In this document: piece after piece, positions 17,366-26,738 of the stretch
Position numbering within the stretch: position 1 is the first letter of the stretch
How the letters are laid out: each line of letters opens with the position of its first letter
Assembly: GCA_016462905.1 (NCBI GenBank)
Contig: JAEMSI010000006.1
Location: forward strand, 1-42,848
Length of the DNA: 42,848 nt
Reading direction: 5' to 3'
Source: Polynucleobacter sp.
Lineage (GTDB): Bacteria; Pseudomonadota; Gammaproteobacteria; Burkholderiales; Burkholderiaceae
Program-made: the position numbers and the translations under genes
Notes under the pieces: model-generated
The model's database searches: none
What the model was told of the DNA's origin: nothing
The model's input: the letters and a program-made list of their open reading frames with translations, nothing else

Positions 17366-17668
17366 ATGATTCATCAATTTCAATCTAAAGCTGGTCCTAA
17401 TCTCATCATGCTAGATGATTTGGTGGAGCGAATTTTTTCTATCTTACAAAGGCCTTTTGAAGCGCGCGGGATTGTTTTGGTTGAACAAATGCCTGGATAT
17501 ATTGAGGCCTTAGAAAAGGCGATTATTCAAGACGAGGAAAATCAAAAAATAAATTCAAATTACGGCCACCAAAAAAAAGAACGTTTAGGTCAGCGCATTT
17601 TTCCTTTTTTGGAGTTACTAAAAAAATCACTGAAAGCCAATGAGCCTGTTCTATGGGGCTTGCAATAG
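17366..17668 (+). CDS. DUF1840 domain protein
   Basis: A 100-residue protein matching the small proteobacterial DUF1840 family: start MIHQFQSKAGPNLIMLDD, then a helix-rich body and the end KSLKANEPVLWGLQ. The function is unknown. It is probably monocistronic, because it is flanked by divergent argS and convergent metH and ends inside a terminator-like hairpin. Confidence 0.8.
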   Translation: MIHQFQSKAGPNLIMLDDLVERIFSILQRPFEARGIVLVEQMPGYIEALEKAIIQDEENQKINSNYGHQKKERLGQRIFPFLELLKKSLKANEPVLWGLQ

Positions 17669-17698
17669 GCACCCCATCGTTGGAACATGGCTCTTTTT
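17642..17698 (+). terminator. intrinsic terminator of the DUF1840 gene
   Basis: A nested hairpin spans the DUF1840 stop codon. GAGCC (17642-17646) pairs with GGCTC (17689-17693), TGTTC (17647-17651) with GAACA (17683-17687), and ATGGGG (17653-17658) with CCCCAT (17672-17677). Five Ts follow at 17694-17698. One bulged base and small internal loops are present. The T-run serves only the plus strand. Confidence 0.7.
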
Positions 17699-20438
17699 AG
17701 TCTAACAGACTGGCTAAGGACCTTTGAATCTGCTCTTTCGATTCATGACGACGTTCTGCTATATCAGCCACTTGGTCAGCGGTAATTTTTCCAACATTAA
17801 AATAGCGTGCGTTGGGATTGGCCAAATAAAATCCGCTGACGCTCGATGCGGGATTCATTGCTAAGGATTCAGTTAATGTCATTCCAATTTCTTGGGCATG
17901 GATTAAATCGAAAAGTTCACGCTTAACCTCATGAGCCGGGCAAGCTGGGTAACCTGGTGCAGGGCGAATGCCCTGATATTGCTCGGCAATTAACTCTTCA
18001 ATGCTGAAATTTTCCTTAGGAGCATATCCCCACAAATCAGTACGAACACGCCAATGCATTAACTCAGCAAATGCTTCGGCCAAACGATCAGCCAAAGCTT
18101 TTAGCATAATCGCACTGTAATCATCGTGTTTTGCTATAAATTGAGCGGCTTTTTCTTCAACCCCATGCCCTGTAGTGACTGCAAAACATCCCACATAATC
18201 GGTGACGCCTGATTCTTTTGGGGCAACGTAGTCAGCTAAGCAACGATTAGGTCGACGAATGCCATCAACAATCGGCCTCTCCGACTGTTGCCGCAAATTG
18301 TGCCAAGTTAAAACTGCTTTGCTGCGCGTCTCATCGTCATACATCACAATGTCGTCACCGATACTGTTGGCGGGATAAATTCCGATAACAGCATCGGCTC
18401 TGAGCCATTGGCCCTGAATTAATTTTTCCAACATTTGCTTGGCATCGTTATAAACTTTGGTTGCCTCAACGCCCACTACCTCATCTTTTAAAATCTCGGG
18501 GAATTTTCCTGCCAGATCCCAGGTTTGGAAAAATGGGGTCCAGTCAATGTAGTTAGCAATTTCATTTAAGGGAAAATTTTTAAATACGCGCCGCCCAATA
18601 AATTTCGGCTTTACTGCTTGAAAATTAGCCCAATCTAAATTTTCTCGATTATTTCGGGCTGCTTCCAATGAAATCATGGGAATATTTTTACGATTAGCGT
18701 GTTGCTCACGAATCCGTTGGTAATCGAGCTTTAAGTCAGCCAAGAATTTTTTTGCGCCCTCGTCGGACAAGAGACTCGAAGCTACCGAAACAGAGCGCGA
18801 TGCGTCAGGAACATAAACTACTGGGCCATCATAGTGTGGCGAAATTTTAACTGCGGTATGAACTCGAGAGGTAGTAGCCCCACCGATCATCAAGGGTATC
18901 TCGCGCTCGCGAAAATACTCGTCACGCTGCATTTCTTGTGCTACCACCATCATCTCTTCTAAGGATGGGGTAATTAATCCAGATAAGCCAATGATGTCAA
19001 CTTTTTCTTCCTTGGCTTTTTTTAATATTTCCATCCAAGGAACCATGACTCCCATATTGATTACTTCGAAATTATTACATTGCAAAACAACTGTAACAAT
19101 GTTCTTCCCTATATCATGAACATCGCCCTTCACTGTAGCAATCACAATCTTTCCTTTGGGCTTGCTTTCGCCGCCGCCTGCCACTAAACGTTTCTTTTCT
19201 TCCTCAATATAAGGGATTAAAAGAGCTACCGCCTGCTTCATCACTCGGGCACTCTTCACCACTTGAGGCAAAAACATTTTGCCCGCACCAAATAAATCGC
19301 CAACGACATTCATGCCATCCATTAAAGGGCCTTCAATCACTTCAATCGGTCTACCCCCACCATCCATGATCTCTGCGCGTAAGGTTTCTGTGTCGTCAAG
19401 AATGAACTCGGTAATTCCATGAACCAAGGCATGGGTTAAACGCTCTCGAACGGGTGTTTGGCGCCAAACTAAATTTTCTTCTTGTTTAATCCCGCCGCCC
19501 TTATATCGATCTGCAATGGCGAGTAAGCGCTCGGTTGGTGTTTGCCCCTCTTTTTCTTTAAAACGATTTAAGACAACGTCTTCAGCGCGCTCTCGTAAAT
19601 CAGGGTCTAAATCGGCATATACGCCAAGCTGTCCAGCATTGACGATCGCCATATCCATACCAGCGGATATCGCGTGATACAAAAATACAGTATGGATTGC
19701 TTCGCGTACTGGATCATTACCGCGAAATGAAAAGCTGACATTTGAAACACCACCACTGACTTTTGCGCCAGGGAGATTTTTTTTAATCCAACGGGTGGCC
19801 TCAATAAAGTCGACAGCGTAATTATTATGCTCCTCAATGCCAGTAGCAATGGCAAAAATATTCGGATCAAAAACGATATCTTCTGGCGGAAAATCAAGCT
19901 CATTGACCAAAATGTCATAGCAACGTTGGCAAATTTCGGTCTTCCGTTGATAGGTATCGGCTTGACCTTTTTCATCAAACGCCATCACAACGGTAGCTGC
20001 ACCGTAGCGTCTAATTAAGCGGGCGTAATGCCTAAATTGTTCTTCGCCCTCTTTGAGAGAGATGGAATTCACAATCGGCTTGCCTTGAATGCATTTCAAA
20101 CCAGCCTCGATGACGCTCCATTTTGATGAATCGATCATAATCGGAACACGCGCGATATCCGGCTCTGAAGCAATTAAATTCAGAAAACGCACCATCGCTG
20201 CTTCTGAATCCAACATGGCTTCATCCATATTGATATCAATCATTTGCGCGCCATTCTCAACTTGCTGACGGGCGACTGTTAAAGCTTCGTCGAATTGATT
20301 ATTTAAAATCAAACGTGAAAATGCCTTGGAGCCAGTGACATTGGTGCGCTCGCCAATATTGACAAATCCAATTTGAGGACTAATATTGCAAGGCTCTAAA
20401 CCAGCCAGTTGCATTGGGTAAAGACCTTGCTTATTCAT
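17697..20438 (-). CDS. metH: methionine synthase, pterin-, cobalamin- and SAM-activation part
   Basis: This 913-residue protein carries the last three modules of B12-dependent methionine synthase. The pterin-binding barrel begins at [16 protein letters not shown] (25-40). The helical cap is around 340-420. The cobalamin domain has the DxHxxG signature DVHDIG (439-444, axial His441). The C-terminal reactivation domain has [13 protein letters not shown]. The homocysteine module is a separate upstream gene; this ORF's ATG overlaps that gene's stop by 8 bases, so the halves are translationally coupled. The split is known in Burkholderiaceae. The minus-strand 3' end abuts the DUF1840 terminator. 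Confidence 0.95.
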   Translation of the reverse strand: MNKQGLYPMQLAGLEPCNISPQIGFVNIGERTNVTGSKAFSRLILNNQFDEALTVARQQVENGAQMIDINMDEAMLDSEAAMVRFLNLIASEPDIARVPIMIDSSKWSVIEAGLKCIQGKPIVNSISLKEGEEQFRHYARLIRRYGAATVVMAFDEKGQADTYQRKTEICQRCYDILVNELDFPPEDIVFDPNIFAIATGIEEHNNYAVDFIEATRWIKKNLPGAKVSGGVSNVSFSFRGNDPVREAIHTVFLYHAISAGMDMAIVNAGQLGVYADLDPDLRERAEDVVLNRFKEKEGQTPTERLLAIADRYKGGGIKQEENLVWRQTPVRERLTHALVHGITEFILDDTETLRAEIMDGGGRPIEVIEGPLMDGMNVVGDLFGAGKMFLPQVVKSARVMKQAVALLIPYIEEEKKRLVAGGGESKPKGKIVIATVKGDVHDIGKNIVTVVLQCNNFEVINMGVMVPWMEILKKAKEEKVDIIGLSGLITPSLEEMMVVAQEMQRDEYFREREIPLMIGGATTSRVHTAVKISPHYDGPVVYVPDASRSVSVASSLLSDEGAKKFLADLKLDYQRIREQHANRKNIPMISLEAARNNRENLDWANFQAVKPKFIGRRVFKNFPLNEIANYIDWTPFFQTWDLAGKFPEILKDEVVGVEATKVYNDAKQMLEKLIQGQWLRADAVIGIYPANSIGDDIVMYDDETRSKAVLTWHNLRQQSERPIVDGIRRPNRCLADYVAPKESGVTDYVGCFAVTTGHGVEEKAAQFIAKHDDYSAIMLKALADRLAEAFAELMHWRVRTDLWGYAPKENFSIEELIAEQYQGIRPAPGYPACPAHEVKRELFDLIHAQEIGMTLTESLAMNPASSVSGFYLANPNARYFNVGKITADQVADIAERRHESKEQIQRSLASLLD

Positions 20439-21510
20439 TGTTAGCTTCCAGCATTTCGCGTTGATCCCGATAAAACGGGCGTGGTTTTCTTTGTTTTACC
20501 GCTTTAGCGATCGCACGAATATGCTCTGGTGTAGTGCCACAACATCCGCCGACAATATTCACTAGACCATCGCGCGCAAATTCATCCATCAAGGTAGAAG
20601 TGACGTCAGGGGTTTCATCAAAACCCGTATCGCTCATGGGGTTAGGTAATCCAGCATTGGGATAACAGGCAATCGCTACATTACAAATCCGCGCCAATTC
20701 AGATATGTAGGGCCGCATTAATGCTGCTCCTAATGCGCAGTTCAGACCAAAGGTGAGCGGATTAATATGTCGCAAGCTATTCCAAAATGCTGCCACAGTT
20801 TGCCCCGACAAAATTCGTCCAGAAGCATCTGTCACTGTTCCTGAAATCATTACGGGCAACTTCTCACCCGAGGTTTCAAAAAACTCATCTAGAGCGAATA
20901 GTGCGGCTTTGGCATTTAACGTATCAAAAATAGTTTCCACTAAAAATAAATCGACCCCACCTTCAAACAAAGCTTCAATCTGCTCGCGGTAAGCAACTTT
21001 TAAAATATCGAAGGTCACATTGCGTGCCGCAGGGTCATTCACATCGGGGGAAATACTGGCCGTTTTTGGCGTGGGTCCAATTGCTCCAGCCACAAAACGC
21101 GGCTTATCCACACTTGTAAATTGATCGCAGGCAGCACGCGCTAATTTTGCAGCTGCCAAATTAAGCTCTTTTGACAATGGAGCCATTTTGTAATCTTCTT
21201 GAGCAACCGATGTGGCTCCAAACGTATTGGTTTCGATAATATCGGCGCCCGCCTCCAAGTATTGCTCGTGAATCAATTGAATCGTTTTGGGCTGGGTTAA
21301 AACCAGTAACTCGTTATTGCCCTTTAAGTCGACAGGATGATTGACAAACCGCTGATTCTCAGGAAGACCACGATAGTCAGCCTCAGAGAACTTATATTGC
21401 TGAATCATCGTTCCCATAGCACCGTCTAAAATTAAAATGCGTTCTTTTAGAAGGGTGGGTAATTGCCCCCCGCGGGAATAAATAAGAGGGAATTGTGTTT
21501 TTATTGTCAT
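20431..21510 (-). CDS. methionine synthase, homocysteine-binding part
   Basis: A 359-residue homocysteine S-methyltransferase barrel. Start [12 protein letters not shown] near 26-37, then the zinc ligands: Cys258 (GLNCALGA) and the pair Cys323-Cys324 ([10 protein letters not shown]). It corresponds to the first module of E. coli MetH and depends on the downstream 913-residue protein for methyl-cobalamin. Both parts together equal full-length MetH, so this is a gene fission and not a truncation. The leader is short (about 107 bases to phaM); I see no cobalamin or SAM riboswitch in it. Confidence 0.93.
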   Translation of the reverse strand: MTIKTQFPLIYSRGGQLPTLLKERILILDGAMGTMIQQYKFSEADYRGLPENQRFVNHPVDLKGNNELLVLTQPKTIQLIHEQYLEAGADIIETNTFGATSVAQEDYKMAPLSKELNLAAAKLARAACDQFTSVDKPRFVAGAIGPTPKTASISPDVNDPAARNVTFDILKVAYREQIEALFEGGVDLFLVETIFDTLNAKAALFALDEFFETSGEKLPVMISGTVTDASGRILSGQTVAAFWNSLRHINPLTFGLNCALGAALMRPYISELARICNVAIACYPNAGLPNPMSDTGFDETPDVTSTLMDEFARDGLVNIVGGCCGTTPEHIRAIAKAVKQRKPRPFYRDQREMLEANNE

Positions 21511-21521
21511 AACGCGTCTAT

Positions 21522-21533
21522 TTTATCGATAAA
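21522..21533. promoter_or_regulatory. 12-base palindrome upstream of split metH
   Basis: TTTATCGATAAA is a perfect palindrome lying 11 bases before the metH start codon and 85 bases before phaM. It could be an operator for a regulator of methionine metabolism, but AT-rich palindromes of this length occur by chance and no second copy was seen nearby. Confidence 0.2.
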
Positions 21534-21579
21534 GAGTCGATTCGGCTTTTTTATAGCTAAATTCATCCTGATTTATTCC

Positions 21580-21618
21580 TATAATGACGTATCTATAAAA
21601 TTCCTTTTAGGAGATGGT
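21580..21618 (+). promoter_or_regulatory. phaM -10 element and ribosome-binding site
   Basis: A perfect TATAAT lies at 21580-21585, with a poor -35 region upstream. A strong ribosome site TAGGAG (21609-21614) lies 4 bases before the ATG at 21619. This decides the start against a longer in-frame ATG at 21463, which would run back through metH and the promoter. Confidence 0.5.
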
Positions 21619-22035
21619 ATGTTCGGTGCAATTCCTGACTTCAATCAAAGTTTAGAAATGTTGAAAACCATGTGGGGGCAAACACCTGGGCAAAACTCTC
21701 CATTTATGCCGGATATGTCAGGCGGAGTCCCCGGGTTTAATAATGCAATGCCAAGCTTTAATGTGGATGAAATTGAAAAGAGAATTAAGGATCTTAAAAG
21801 CGTTGAATCGTGGCTAACTCTTAATTTAAATGTCTTGCACTCCACCATTCAAGGCCTTGAAGTCCAGCGCGCTACTCTCTTGGCGCTCAAGTCATTCGGC
21901 GATGCGATGCAACCGAGCGACTCCAGCAAAAAAAATACTGCCGCTCAAGAGGCTCGATCTAAAGCGCGCAAAAGCGCAAAATCCCGTCGGGAAAAAGCTG
22001 CCGACTCAAGCTCCCCTGACGCCAAAGGTGATTAA
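21619..22035 (+). CDS. phaM: PhaM-type polyhydroxyalkanoate granule protein
   Basis: A 138-residue protein like Ralstonia/Cupriavidus PhaM, which activates PHB synthase PhaC and tethers storage granules to the nucleoid. The N-terminus (FGAIPDFNQSLEMLKTMWG) and the middle helix DEIEKRIKDLKSVESWLTLN (residues 53-72) are the conserved family parts. The C-terminal 30 residues are rich in Ala, Lys, Arg and Ser (ARSKARKSAKSRREKAA), resembling the DNA-binding tail. It implies the organism makes PHA granules. The end overlaps the convergent hydrolase gene by 77 bases, and the basic tail is encoded there. Confidence 0.88.
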   Translation: MFGAIPDFNQSLEMLKTMWGQTPGQNSPFMPDMSGGVPGFNNAMPSFNVDEIEKRIKDLKSVESWLTLNLNVLHSTIQGLEVQRATLLALKSFGDAMQPSDSSKKNTAAQEARSKARKSAKSRREKAADSSSPDAKGD

Positions 22036-23053
22036 GGTGGGCGATGGCCTCTCCCATCGCAAATGTCAGTTGGTGAATATCTAAGTCTCGTTTAAATAAA
22101 ATTGGCACAACTTCTCTGGCGCTCTTAGGTGTACTGCAAGCATCAAGTGTATCCGCCAAACGAGCCACGTGATGCGCCTTGAGTTGTGCAATTCGAGTAT
22201 GTAAACCATGAAATGGCTTGCCATGCGAAGGCAAAATAAATGCGTCTGGCGGTAGATTTAAATAACGCTCCAAGGAATTTAAATAAAGGCCTAAAGGATC
22301 GGCATCCGGATCAGCATCATAGACACTAACATTGGTTGATATGCGCGGCAAAACCATATCACCTGAAATCAAGATATTTTGTTTTTTACAAAATAAGGTG
22401 GCGTGTTCAGGAGCATGACCATAGCCCATGATAATTTCCCAAGTATTCTTTCCAATCACAACCGAGTCACCTTCCATCAAACGTCGGTAGCGAACTGGTA
22501 TTGCAGGAACTAAATTCGTATAGTAACTAGCTCGGGCTCGAATTTTGGCTAAATCTTCTTCGCTTTGTAAACCATGTCTTGCAAAATGATCGGCTGACCC
22601 GCCACTGCCAATTTTTGCCCCTACTTTTACACCGCCTTCTTGATGGGTGAGCCATTGGGCTGTTAAATAATCACTTAAAGAAATCCACAAGGGCGCCTGC
22701 CAACGTTCACACAACCATTGCGCCAAACCAATGTGGTCGGGATGCATATGGGTTACCAGTACTCGTAATACTGGTAAGCTATTTAAAGAGGATGTAAAAA
22801 TCTGCTCCCAAGCCTGTTTAGTTTCATCGTTACTAATGCCACAATCAATAATCGTCCAGCCATCAATCCCATTAATTTGATCTTGCAATAACCACAAATT
22901 AATATGGTCTAGAGCAAAAGGCAGACGCATTCTAAGCCAAAATATGCCGGGTGCGATTTCAATGGTTTTACCCATCTCGGGTAACTTCTCATCCAAGGGG
23001 TACTCGAGCTGAGGCGCTGTAGAATGAACTTGGGTTTGTTTGTAATCTGCCAT
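21959..23053 (-). CDS. metallo-beta-lactamase-fold hydrolase
   Basis: A 364-residue MBL-fold protein. The zinc motif HMHPDH is at 102-107 (THMHPDHIGLAQWL), followed by a GHAPEH histidine, an SGDMVL aspartate and an SHGKPFH histidine. A C-terminal winged-helix-like part ends AHLNHLWRQGSLSRQ, as in the glyoxalase-II-like family with this extension, so the 3' end antisense to phaM is genuine. The substrate is unknown; thioesters or hydroxyacyl compounds are common in this family. Only 20 bases separate its start from the divergent aceK. Confidence 0.85.
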   Translation of the reverse strand: MADYKQTQVHSTAPQLEYPLDEKLPEMGKTIEIAPGIFWLRMRLPFALDHINLWLLQDQINGIDGWTIIDCGISNDETKQAWEQIFTSSLNSLPVLRVLVTHMHPDHIGLAQWLCERWQAPLWISLSDYLTAQWLTHQEGGVKVGAKIGSGGSADHFARHGLQSEEDLAKIRARASYYTNLVPAIPVRYRRLMEGDSVVIGKNTWEIIMGYGHAPEHATLFCKKQNILISGDMVLPRISTNVSVYDADPDADPLGLYLNSLERYLNLPPDAFILPSHGKPFHGLHTRIAQLKAHHVARLADTLDACSTPKSAREVVPILFKRDLDIHQLTFAMGEAIAHLNHLWRQGSLSRQLFPDGILRFCAL

Positions 23054-23073
23054 GAGTTATCTATCTTTACATA

Positions 23074-24861
23074 ATGAGTCATTTTCCTAAACTATTATCG
23101 TCTCAAGTTGCCTTTGATATGGCACAAATGATGCTAATGGGCTTTGAGCGCCATTATCATATTTTTCGAGAAGCTGGTCGTTCTGCCAAAATATGTTTTG
23201 AGAATCAAGATTGGAATGGTATTCGCCAGCTCCAACGCGATCGGATTGCGTACTACGATGAACGGGTTGCGGAAACCGTTTATCAGCTTGAGGATGAATT
23301 CGATGCGCAAAATCTATCTGACGAAATATGGCCGCAAGTCAAACTTCATTATATTGGTCTGCTCTCGAATATTCATCAACCCGAACTGGCAGAAACTTTC
23401 TTTAATTCAGTTTGCACCCGCATTTTAAAAAGTGAATATTTTCATAATCAATTTATTTTTATTCGACCAACGATTTCAACCGAATACCTTGAAAATGATG
23501 AGGGGCCAAGCAAACCTTCGTACCGAGCCTACTATCCCGGCAATCAAAGTGGGATTAATAAAACACTCAAAAAAATTATTGCTGAGTTTGAAATTAAAGG
23601 TGATTTTGAAGACTTAAAACGCGATTTAGAATTGATTACACATGCAATTCAAGAATCACTAGAGAACACCACAGGCGAAACAGATTTTCAAATTCAAATC
23701 CTCTCTTCCTTGTTTTTTCGCAATAAAACGGCTTACATCATGGGTCGGATTATTAAGGGCGAAAATATGACCCCTTTAGTAATTGCTTTTATGCACACCC
23801 ATTCAAATCAGCTTTGTATTGATGGGCTTTTGCTAGACGAGTCGGATTTACGCTTAATTTTTAGTTTTACTCATAGTTATTTTTTAGTTGATATGGAAGT
23901 ACCCTCGGCATACGTCAATTTTTTACGTAGCCTCTTACCCCATAAACCCCGCGCTGAAATTTATAATATGCTGGGTCTGCAAAAACACGGCAAGAACTTG
24001 TTTTACCGTGATTTCCAACATCATCTGATGCACTCAACCGATCAATTCCGAATTGCTCCAGGAATTAAAGGTTTAGTGATGCTGGTATTTGATTTACCAA
24101 GCTACCCTTTTGTTTTTAAATTAATTAAAGATCATTTTCCGCCACCAAAAGAAACGACTCGTGAAATCATTATTTCGAAATACCAATTAGTTAAACAGCA
24201 TGATCGGGTTGGTCGCATGGCAGACTCCTTGGAATTTATTGACTTAGCCTTTCCCAAAGAACGTTTTACTGATGAACTAATCCAAGAAATTGAGCACCAC
24301 TGCCCATCACTACTAAAAATTACTTCTACTCATGACGGAAAAGAAGAATTGGTAATTCAACACCTCTACATTGAACGCCGCATGACTCCTCTTAATATTT
24401 GGCTTCAAGAGGGTAGTGATGCTGAAATTGAACATGGAATTAAACAATACGGCGAAGCGATTAAAAATTTAATTGCTGCCAATATTTTTCCTGGCGACCT
24501 GCTTTACAAAAATTTTGGGGTAACGCGTTATGGTCGCGTTGCTTTTTATGATTATGATGAAATTGAATATTTAACGGATTGCGAAGTAAAACGGGTTCCC
24601 AAAGCACAAAACGAAGAAGATGAGATGTCTAATGAGCCCTGGTTTCGAATTGGGCCTCGGGATATTTTTCCGGAAACCTTTACGACCTTTTTGCTTGGAA
24701 ATGATCAAGTCCGAGCCTTAGTTCTAAAACATCACCCTGATTTATTTGAACCTTCTATGTGGCAAGGGTATAAAGATCGCCTAAGCGCTGGAGAAATTCC
24801 TGACTTCATTGAATACGAATCTGAAAGGCGCCTCAAACATTTATATCCCGAAGCATTTTAG
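23074..24861 (+). CDS. aceK: isocitrate dehydrogenase kinase/phosphatase
   Basis: AceK phosphorylates and dephosphorylates isocitrate dehydrogenase, diverting isocitrate into the glyoxylate bypass on acetate or fatty acids. The 595-residue protein is normal in length. It has an N-terminal regulatory domain (ATP/AMP sensing) and then the ATP loop [19 protein letters not shown] at about 328-346. A catalytic region [23 protein letters not shown] with its aspartates is near 473-495. Here it stands alone, not beside aceB and aceA as in E. coli. The adjacent PHA granule gene fits a carbon-storage theme, though linkage may be chance. Confidence 0.96.
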   Translation: MSHFPKLLSSQVAFDMAQMMLMGFERHYHIFREAGRSAKICFENQDWNGIRQLQRDRIAYYDERVAETVYQLEDEFDAQNLSDEIWPQVKLHYIGLLSNIHQPELAETFFNSVCTRILKSEYFHNQFIFIRPTISTEYLENDEGPSKPSYRAYYPGNQSGINKTLKKIIAEFEIKGDFEDLKRDLELITHAIQESLENTTGETDFQIQILSSLFFRNKTAYIMGRIIKGENMTPLVIAFMHTHSNQLCIDGLLLDESDLRLIFSFTHSYFLVDMEVPSAYVNFLRSLLPHKPRAEIYNMLGLQKHGKNLFYRDFQHHLMHSTDQFRIAPGIKGLVMLVFDLPSYPFVFKLIKDHFPPPKETTREIIISKYQLVKQHDRVGRMADSLEFIDLAFPKERFTDELIQEIEHHCPSLLKITSTHDGKEELVIQHLYIERRMTPLNIWLQEGSDAEIEHGIKQYGEAIKNLIAANIFPGDLLYKNFGVTRYGRVAFYDYDEIEYLTDCEVKRVPKAQNEEDEMSNEPWFRIGPRDIFPETFTTFLLGNDQVRALVLKHHPDLFEPSMWQGYKDRLSAGEIPDFIEYESERRLKHLYPEAF

Positions 24862-24876
24862 GGAAGTTGGCTTTAT

Positions 24877-25860
24877 CTAGCGATTCACATCCACGATCAC
24901 GCGGCCGCGAACCTTTCCTTCCATGAGTTTGCTGGCCATGGGGATTGCTTCTGCCAAACTGATTTCGTGTGCTACTTCTTCTAATTGTTTGAGGTCGCAT
25001 AATTGAGCCAGTTGATTCCAGGCTGCCACTCTGCGCTCTTTTGGAACGGTGACACTATTAATGCCGTAGAGGGTTACTCCACGCAAAATAAACGGTGCGA
25101 CCGTTGCAGGAAAGTCCATTCCCTGGGCTAAACCGCAGGCTGCGACTGCCCCTTCCGCTTTCACTGCAGCGCAAGCGTTAGCTAGGGTATGACTACCCAC
25201 TGAATCGACTACAGCGGCCCAACGTTCTTTGGCTAAAGGTTTACCTGGGGCAGATAAAGTACTACGGTCTATCACTTCCTGTGCGCCTAATTTTTTTAAA
25301 TACGCACTTTCTTCAGGACGCCCACTACTCGCAACCAAAGTAAAACCTAATTTTTTTAGAAGCATCAAGGCAACGCTACCAACCCCACCCGCGGCGCCAG
25401 TTACTAATACCTCGCCATCCTCAGGCTTCAGACCGTGCTTTTGTAAAGCCATGACACACAACATGGCGGTGTAGCCAGCGGTTCCTATGGCCAAGGATTG
25501 CTTGGCAGTAAAAGCTTTAGGTAAGGGAATGAGCCATTCTGATTTCAAACGAGCTTGTTGTGCCAATCCACCCCAATGCGACTCGCCTACCCCCCAACCA
25601 TTTAATAAAACCATATCGCCAATTTTAAATTCAGGGCTTTGACTTTCGACGACCTCGCCAGTGAGATCAATCCCCGGAACCATAGGGAAACTGCGAACCA
25701 CGGGACCTTTGCCAGTAATCGCCAAGCCGTCTTTGTAATTTAGCGTTGAATAATGAACCTTAACCCGAACATCGCCTGCAGGCAAATCGCTCTCATTAAG
25801 ATCGCTAATTTGAGCCCGATAACCCTGATCGTCTTTCTGAATCACTATTCCTTTAAACAT
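24877..25860 (-). CDS. AcuI/YhdH-type NADPH-dependent reductase (MDR superfamily)
   Basis: A 327-residue zinc-free medium-chain reductase of the YhdH/YhfP group. It has YSTLNYKDGLAITGKG, PGIDLTGEV, the nucleotide-binding VTGAAGGVGSVA and CGLAQGMDFPATVAPFILRGV, all typical of AcuI acryloyl-CoA reductases. AcuI reduces toxic acryloyl-CoA to propionyl-CoA. The assignment rests on overall family pattern; quinone reductase is the alternative. I start at ATG 25860 with GGAAAG upstream, because an in-frame start at 25923 adds 21 atypical residues. Confidence 0.85.
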   Translation of the reverse strand: MFKGIVIQKDDQGYRAQISDLNESDLPAGDVRVKVHYSTLNYKDGLAITGKGPVVRSFPMVPGIDLTGEVVESQSPEFKIGDMVLLNGWGVGESHWGGLAQQARLKSEWLIPLPKAFTAKQSLAIGTAGYTAMLCVMALQKHGLKPEDGEVLVTGAAGGVGSVALMLLKKLGFTLVASSGRPEESAYLKKLGAQEVIDRSTLSAPGKPLAKERWAAVVDSVGSHTLANACAAVKAEGAVAACGLAQGMDFPATVAPFILRGVTLYGINSVTVPKERRVAAWNQLAQLCDLKQLEEVAHEISLAEAIPMASKLMEGKVRGRVIVDVNR

Positions 25861-25945
25861 ATTCTTTCCTATTCTATTTAAGCTTCTATGCTCTTTTAAA
25901 AAACAGTTTATCCTTACATCCACTGTGCAAATTATGGGGATTTAT

Positions 25946-26230
25946 ATGAAGAATATCCGATTTAGTCTAATAGCGATTCTATTACTCTTAGGGGCCTGTT
26001 CGTCAACTAGTCTTAATCTGGCCCTGGGTAATATGCGCTTAATTAATTCAAGCGATCAGCCGCAAGTTGTCATGAATTACGCTAGCAAAGTTTGTAAAAG
26101 TGACTTTTATATGGGTGCCAGTTTTATTGCTAAAGCAGGTAATGAATATCGCTTTAAGTGCGTTAAAGAAGAGGAAAACGAAATTTTAATTCCGGTTCCA
26201 GGCTCTACCATTCCAACATCAGCAAATTAA
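25946..26230 (+). CDS. small predicted lipoprotein
   Basis: A 94-residue protein with a lipoprotein signal: KNIRFSLIAILLLLGAC, acylated Cys18, followed by SSTS. The mature part contains two further cysteines (KVCKSDF and FKCVKEE) that could form a disulfide. The start is ATG at 25946 after GGGGA; a GTG at 25925 is less likely. The stop directly abuts the ATG of the flavin reductase gene. I recognise no family. Confidence 0.65.
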   Translation: MKNIRFSLIAILLLLGACSSTSLNLALGNMRLINSSDQPQVVMNYASKVCKSDFYMGASFIAKAGNEYRFKCVKEEENEILIPVPGSTIPTSAN

Positions 26231-26707
26231 ATGATATCTGGCAAATTACTTAGAAATGCTTTTGGAAGTTTTCCTACTGGCGTTACCGTAATAACGAGTC
26301 TTACCAAGAATGAAGCTAAACCGTTTGGTATTACGATCAGCTCCTTCAATACCGTTTCGCTCGAGCCACCATTAATCTTATGGAGTCTTGGTAAGCACTC
26401 TTCTTATTTAAATGATTTAGGGGTTGGCTCACACCATTTAATTCATGTGCTGCATGAAGACCAAGCTGAACTGGCTATTCGTTTTTCTAAAACTAACCCC
26501 AATCCATTTACCAATCTCGCTTACACATCCGATGAATTTGGTTTTCCATGTATCGCCAATTGCCTGGCTTATTTTTTATGTCAAGTCGACTCGATCTATC
26601 CAGGGGGTGATCATCAAATTATCGTAGCCAAAATTACCCAGCTAAGCGACCCCAAGCAAGGTAAACCTTTAATTTTTTCTAACAGTCAATTTGCCAGCTT
26701 GAAGTAA
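26231..26707 (+). CDS. flavin reductase-like (FMN-binding split-barrel) protein
   Basis: A 158-residue protein of the flavin reductase domain family. The flavin-binding pattern FGSFPTGVTVITS, FGITISSFNTVSLEPPLILWSL and HVLHEDQAELAIRFS is clear. Such enzymes reduce FMN with NADH, either for a monooxygenase partner or alone; no monooxygenase is nearby. The usual GDHxI motif is present (GGDHQIIVAKI). It starts immediately after the lipoprotein stop, so the two are probably co-translated. Confidence 0.88.
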   Translation: MISGKLLRNAFGSFPTGVTVITSLTKNEAKPFGITISSFNTVSLEPPLILWSLGKHSSYLNDLGVGSHHLIHVLHEDQAELAIRFSKTNPNPFTNLAYTSDEFGFPCIANCLAYFLCQVDSIYPGGDHQIIVAKITQLSDPKQGKPLIFSNSQFASLK

Positions 26708-26738
26708 GGCGTTTTCATTTGAAAATATGAGGCTTTCA

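Noticed and set aside
19607..19978. 123-codon frame inside metH on the same strand
   Set aside because: It lies in another frame of a strongly conserved pterin-binding domain and has no recognisable domain or ribosome site.
21511..21618. Possible cobalamin or SAM/SAH riboswitch ahead of metH
   Set aside because: The intergenic space is only 107 bases, most of it before phaM as well, and I see no conserved aptamer core.
22041..22060. Strong hairpin GCGATGG/CCATCGC after phaM considered as an intrinsic terminator
   Set aside because: No T-run follows on the plus strand and it lies within the coding sequence of the hydrolase; kept only as a comment in the overlap finding.
26712..26725. Inverted repeat TTTTCA-TT-TGAAAA between the convergent flavin reductase and RND permease genes
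   Set aside because: All but one pair is A-T, the loop is two bases and no T-run follows, so a terminator cannot be claimed.
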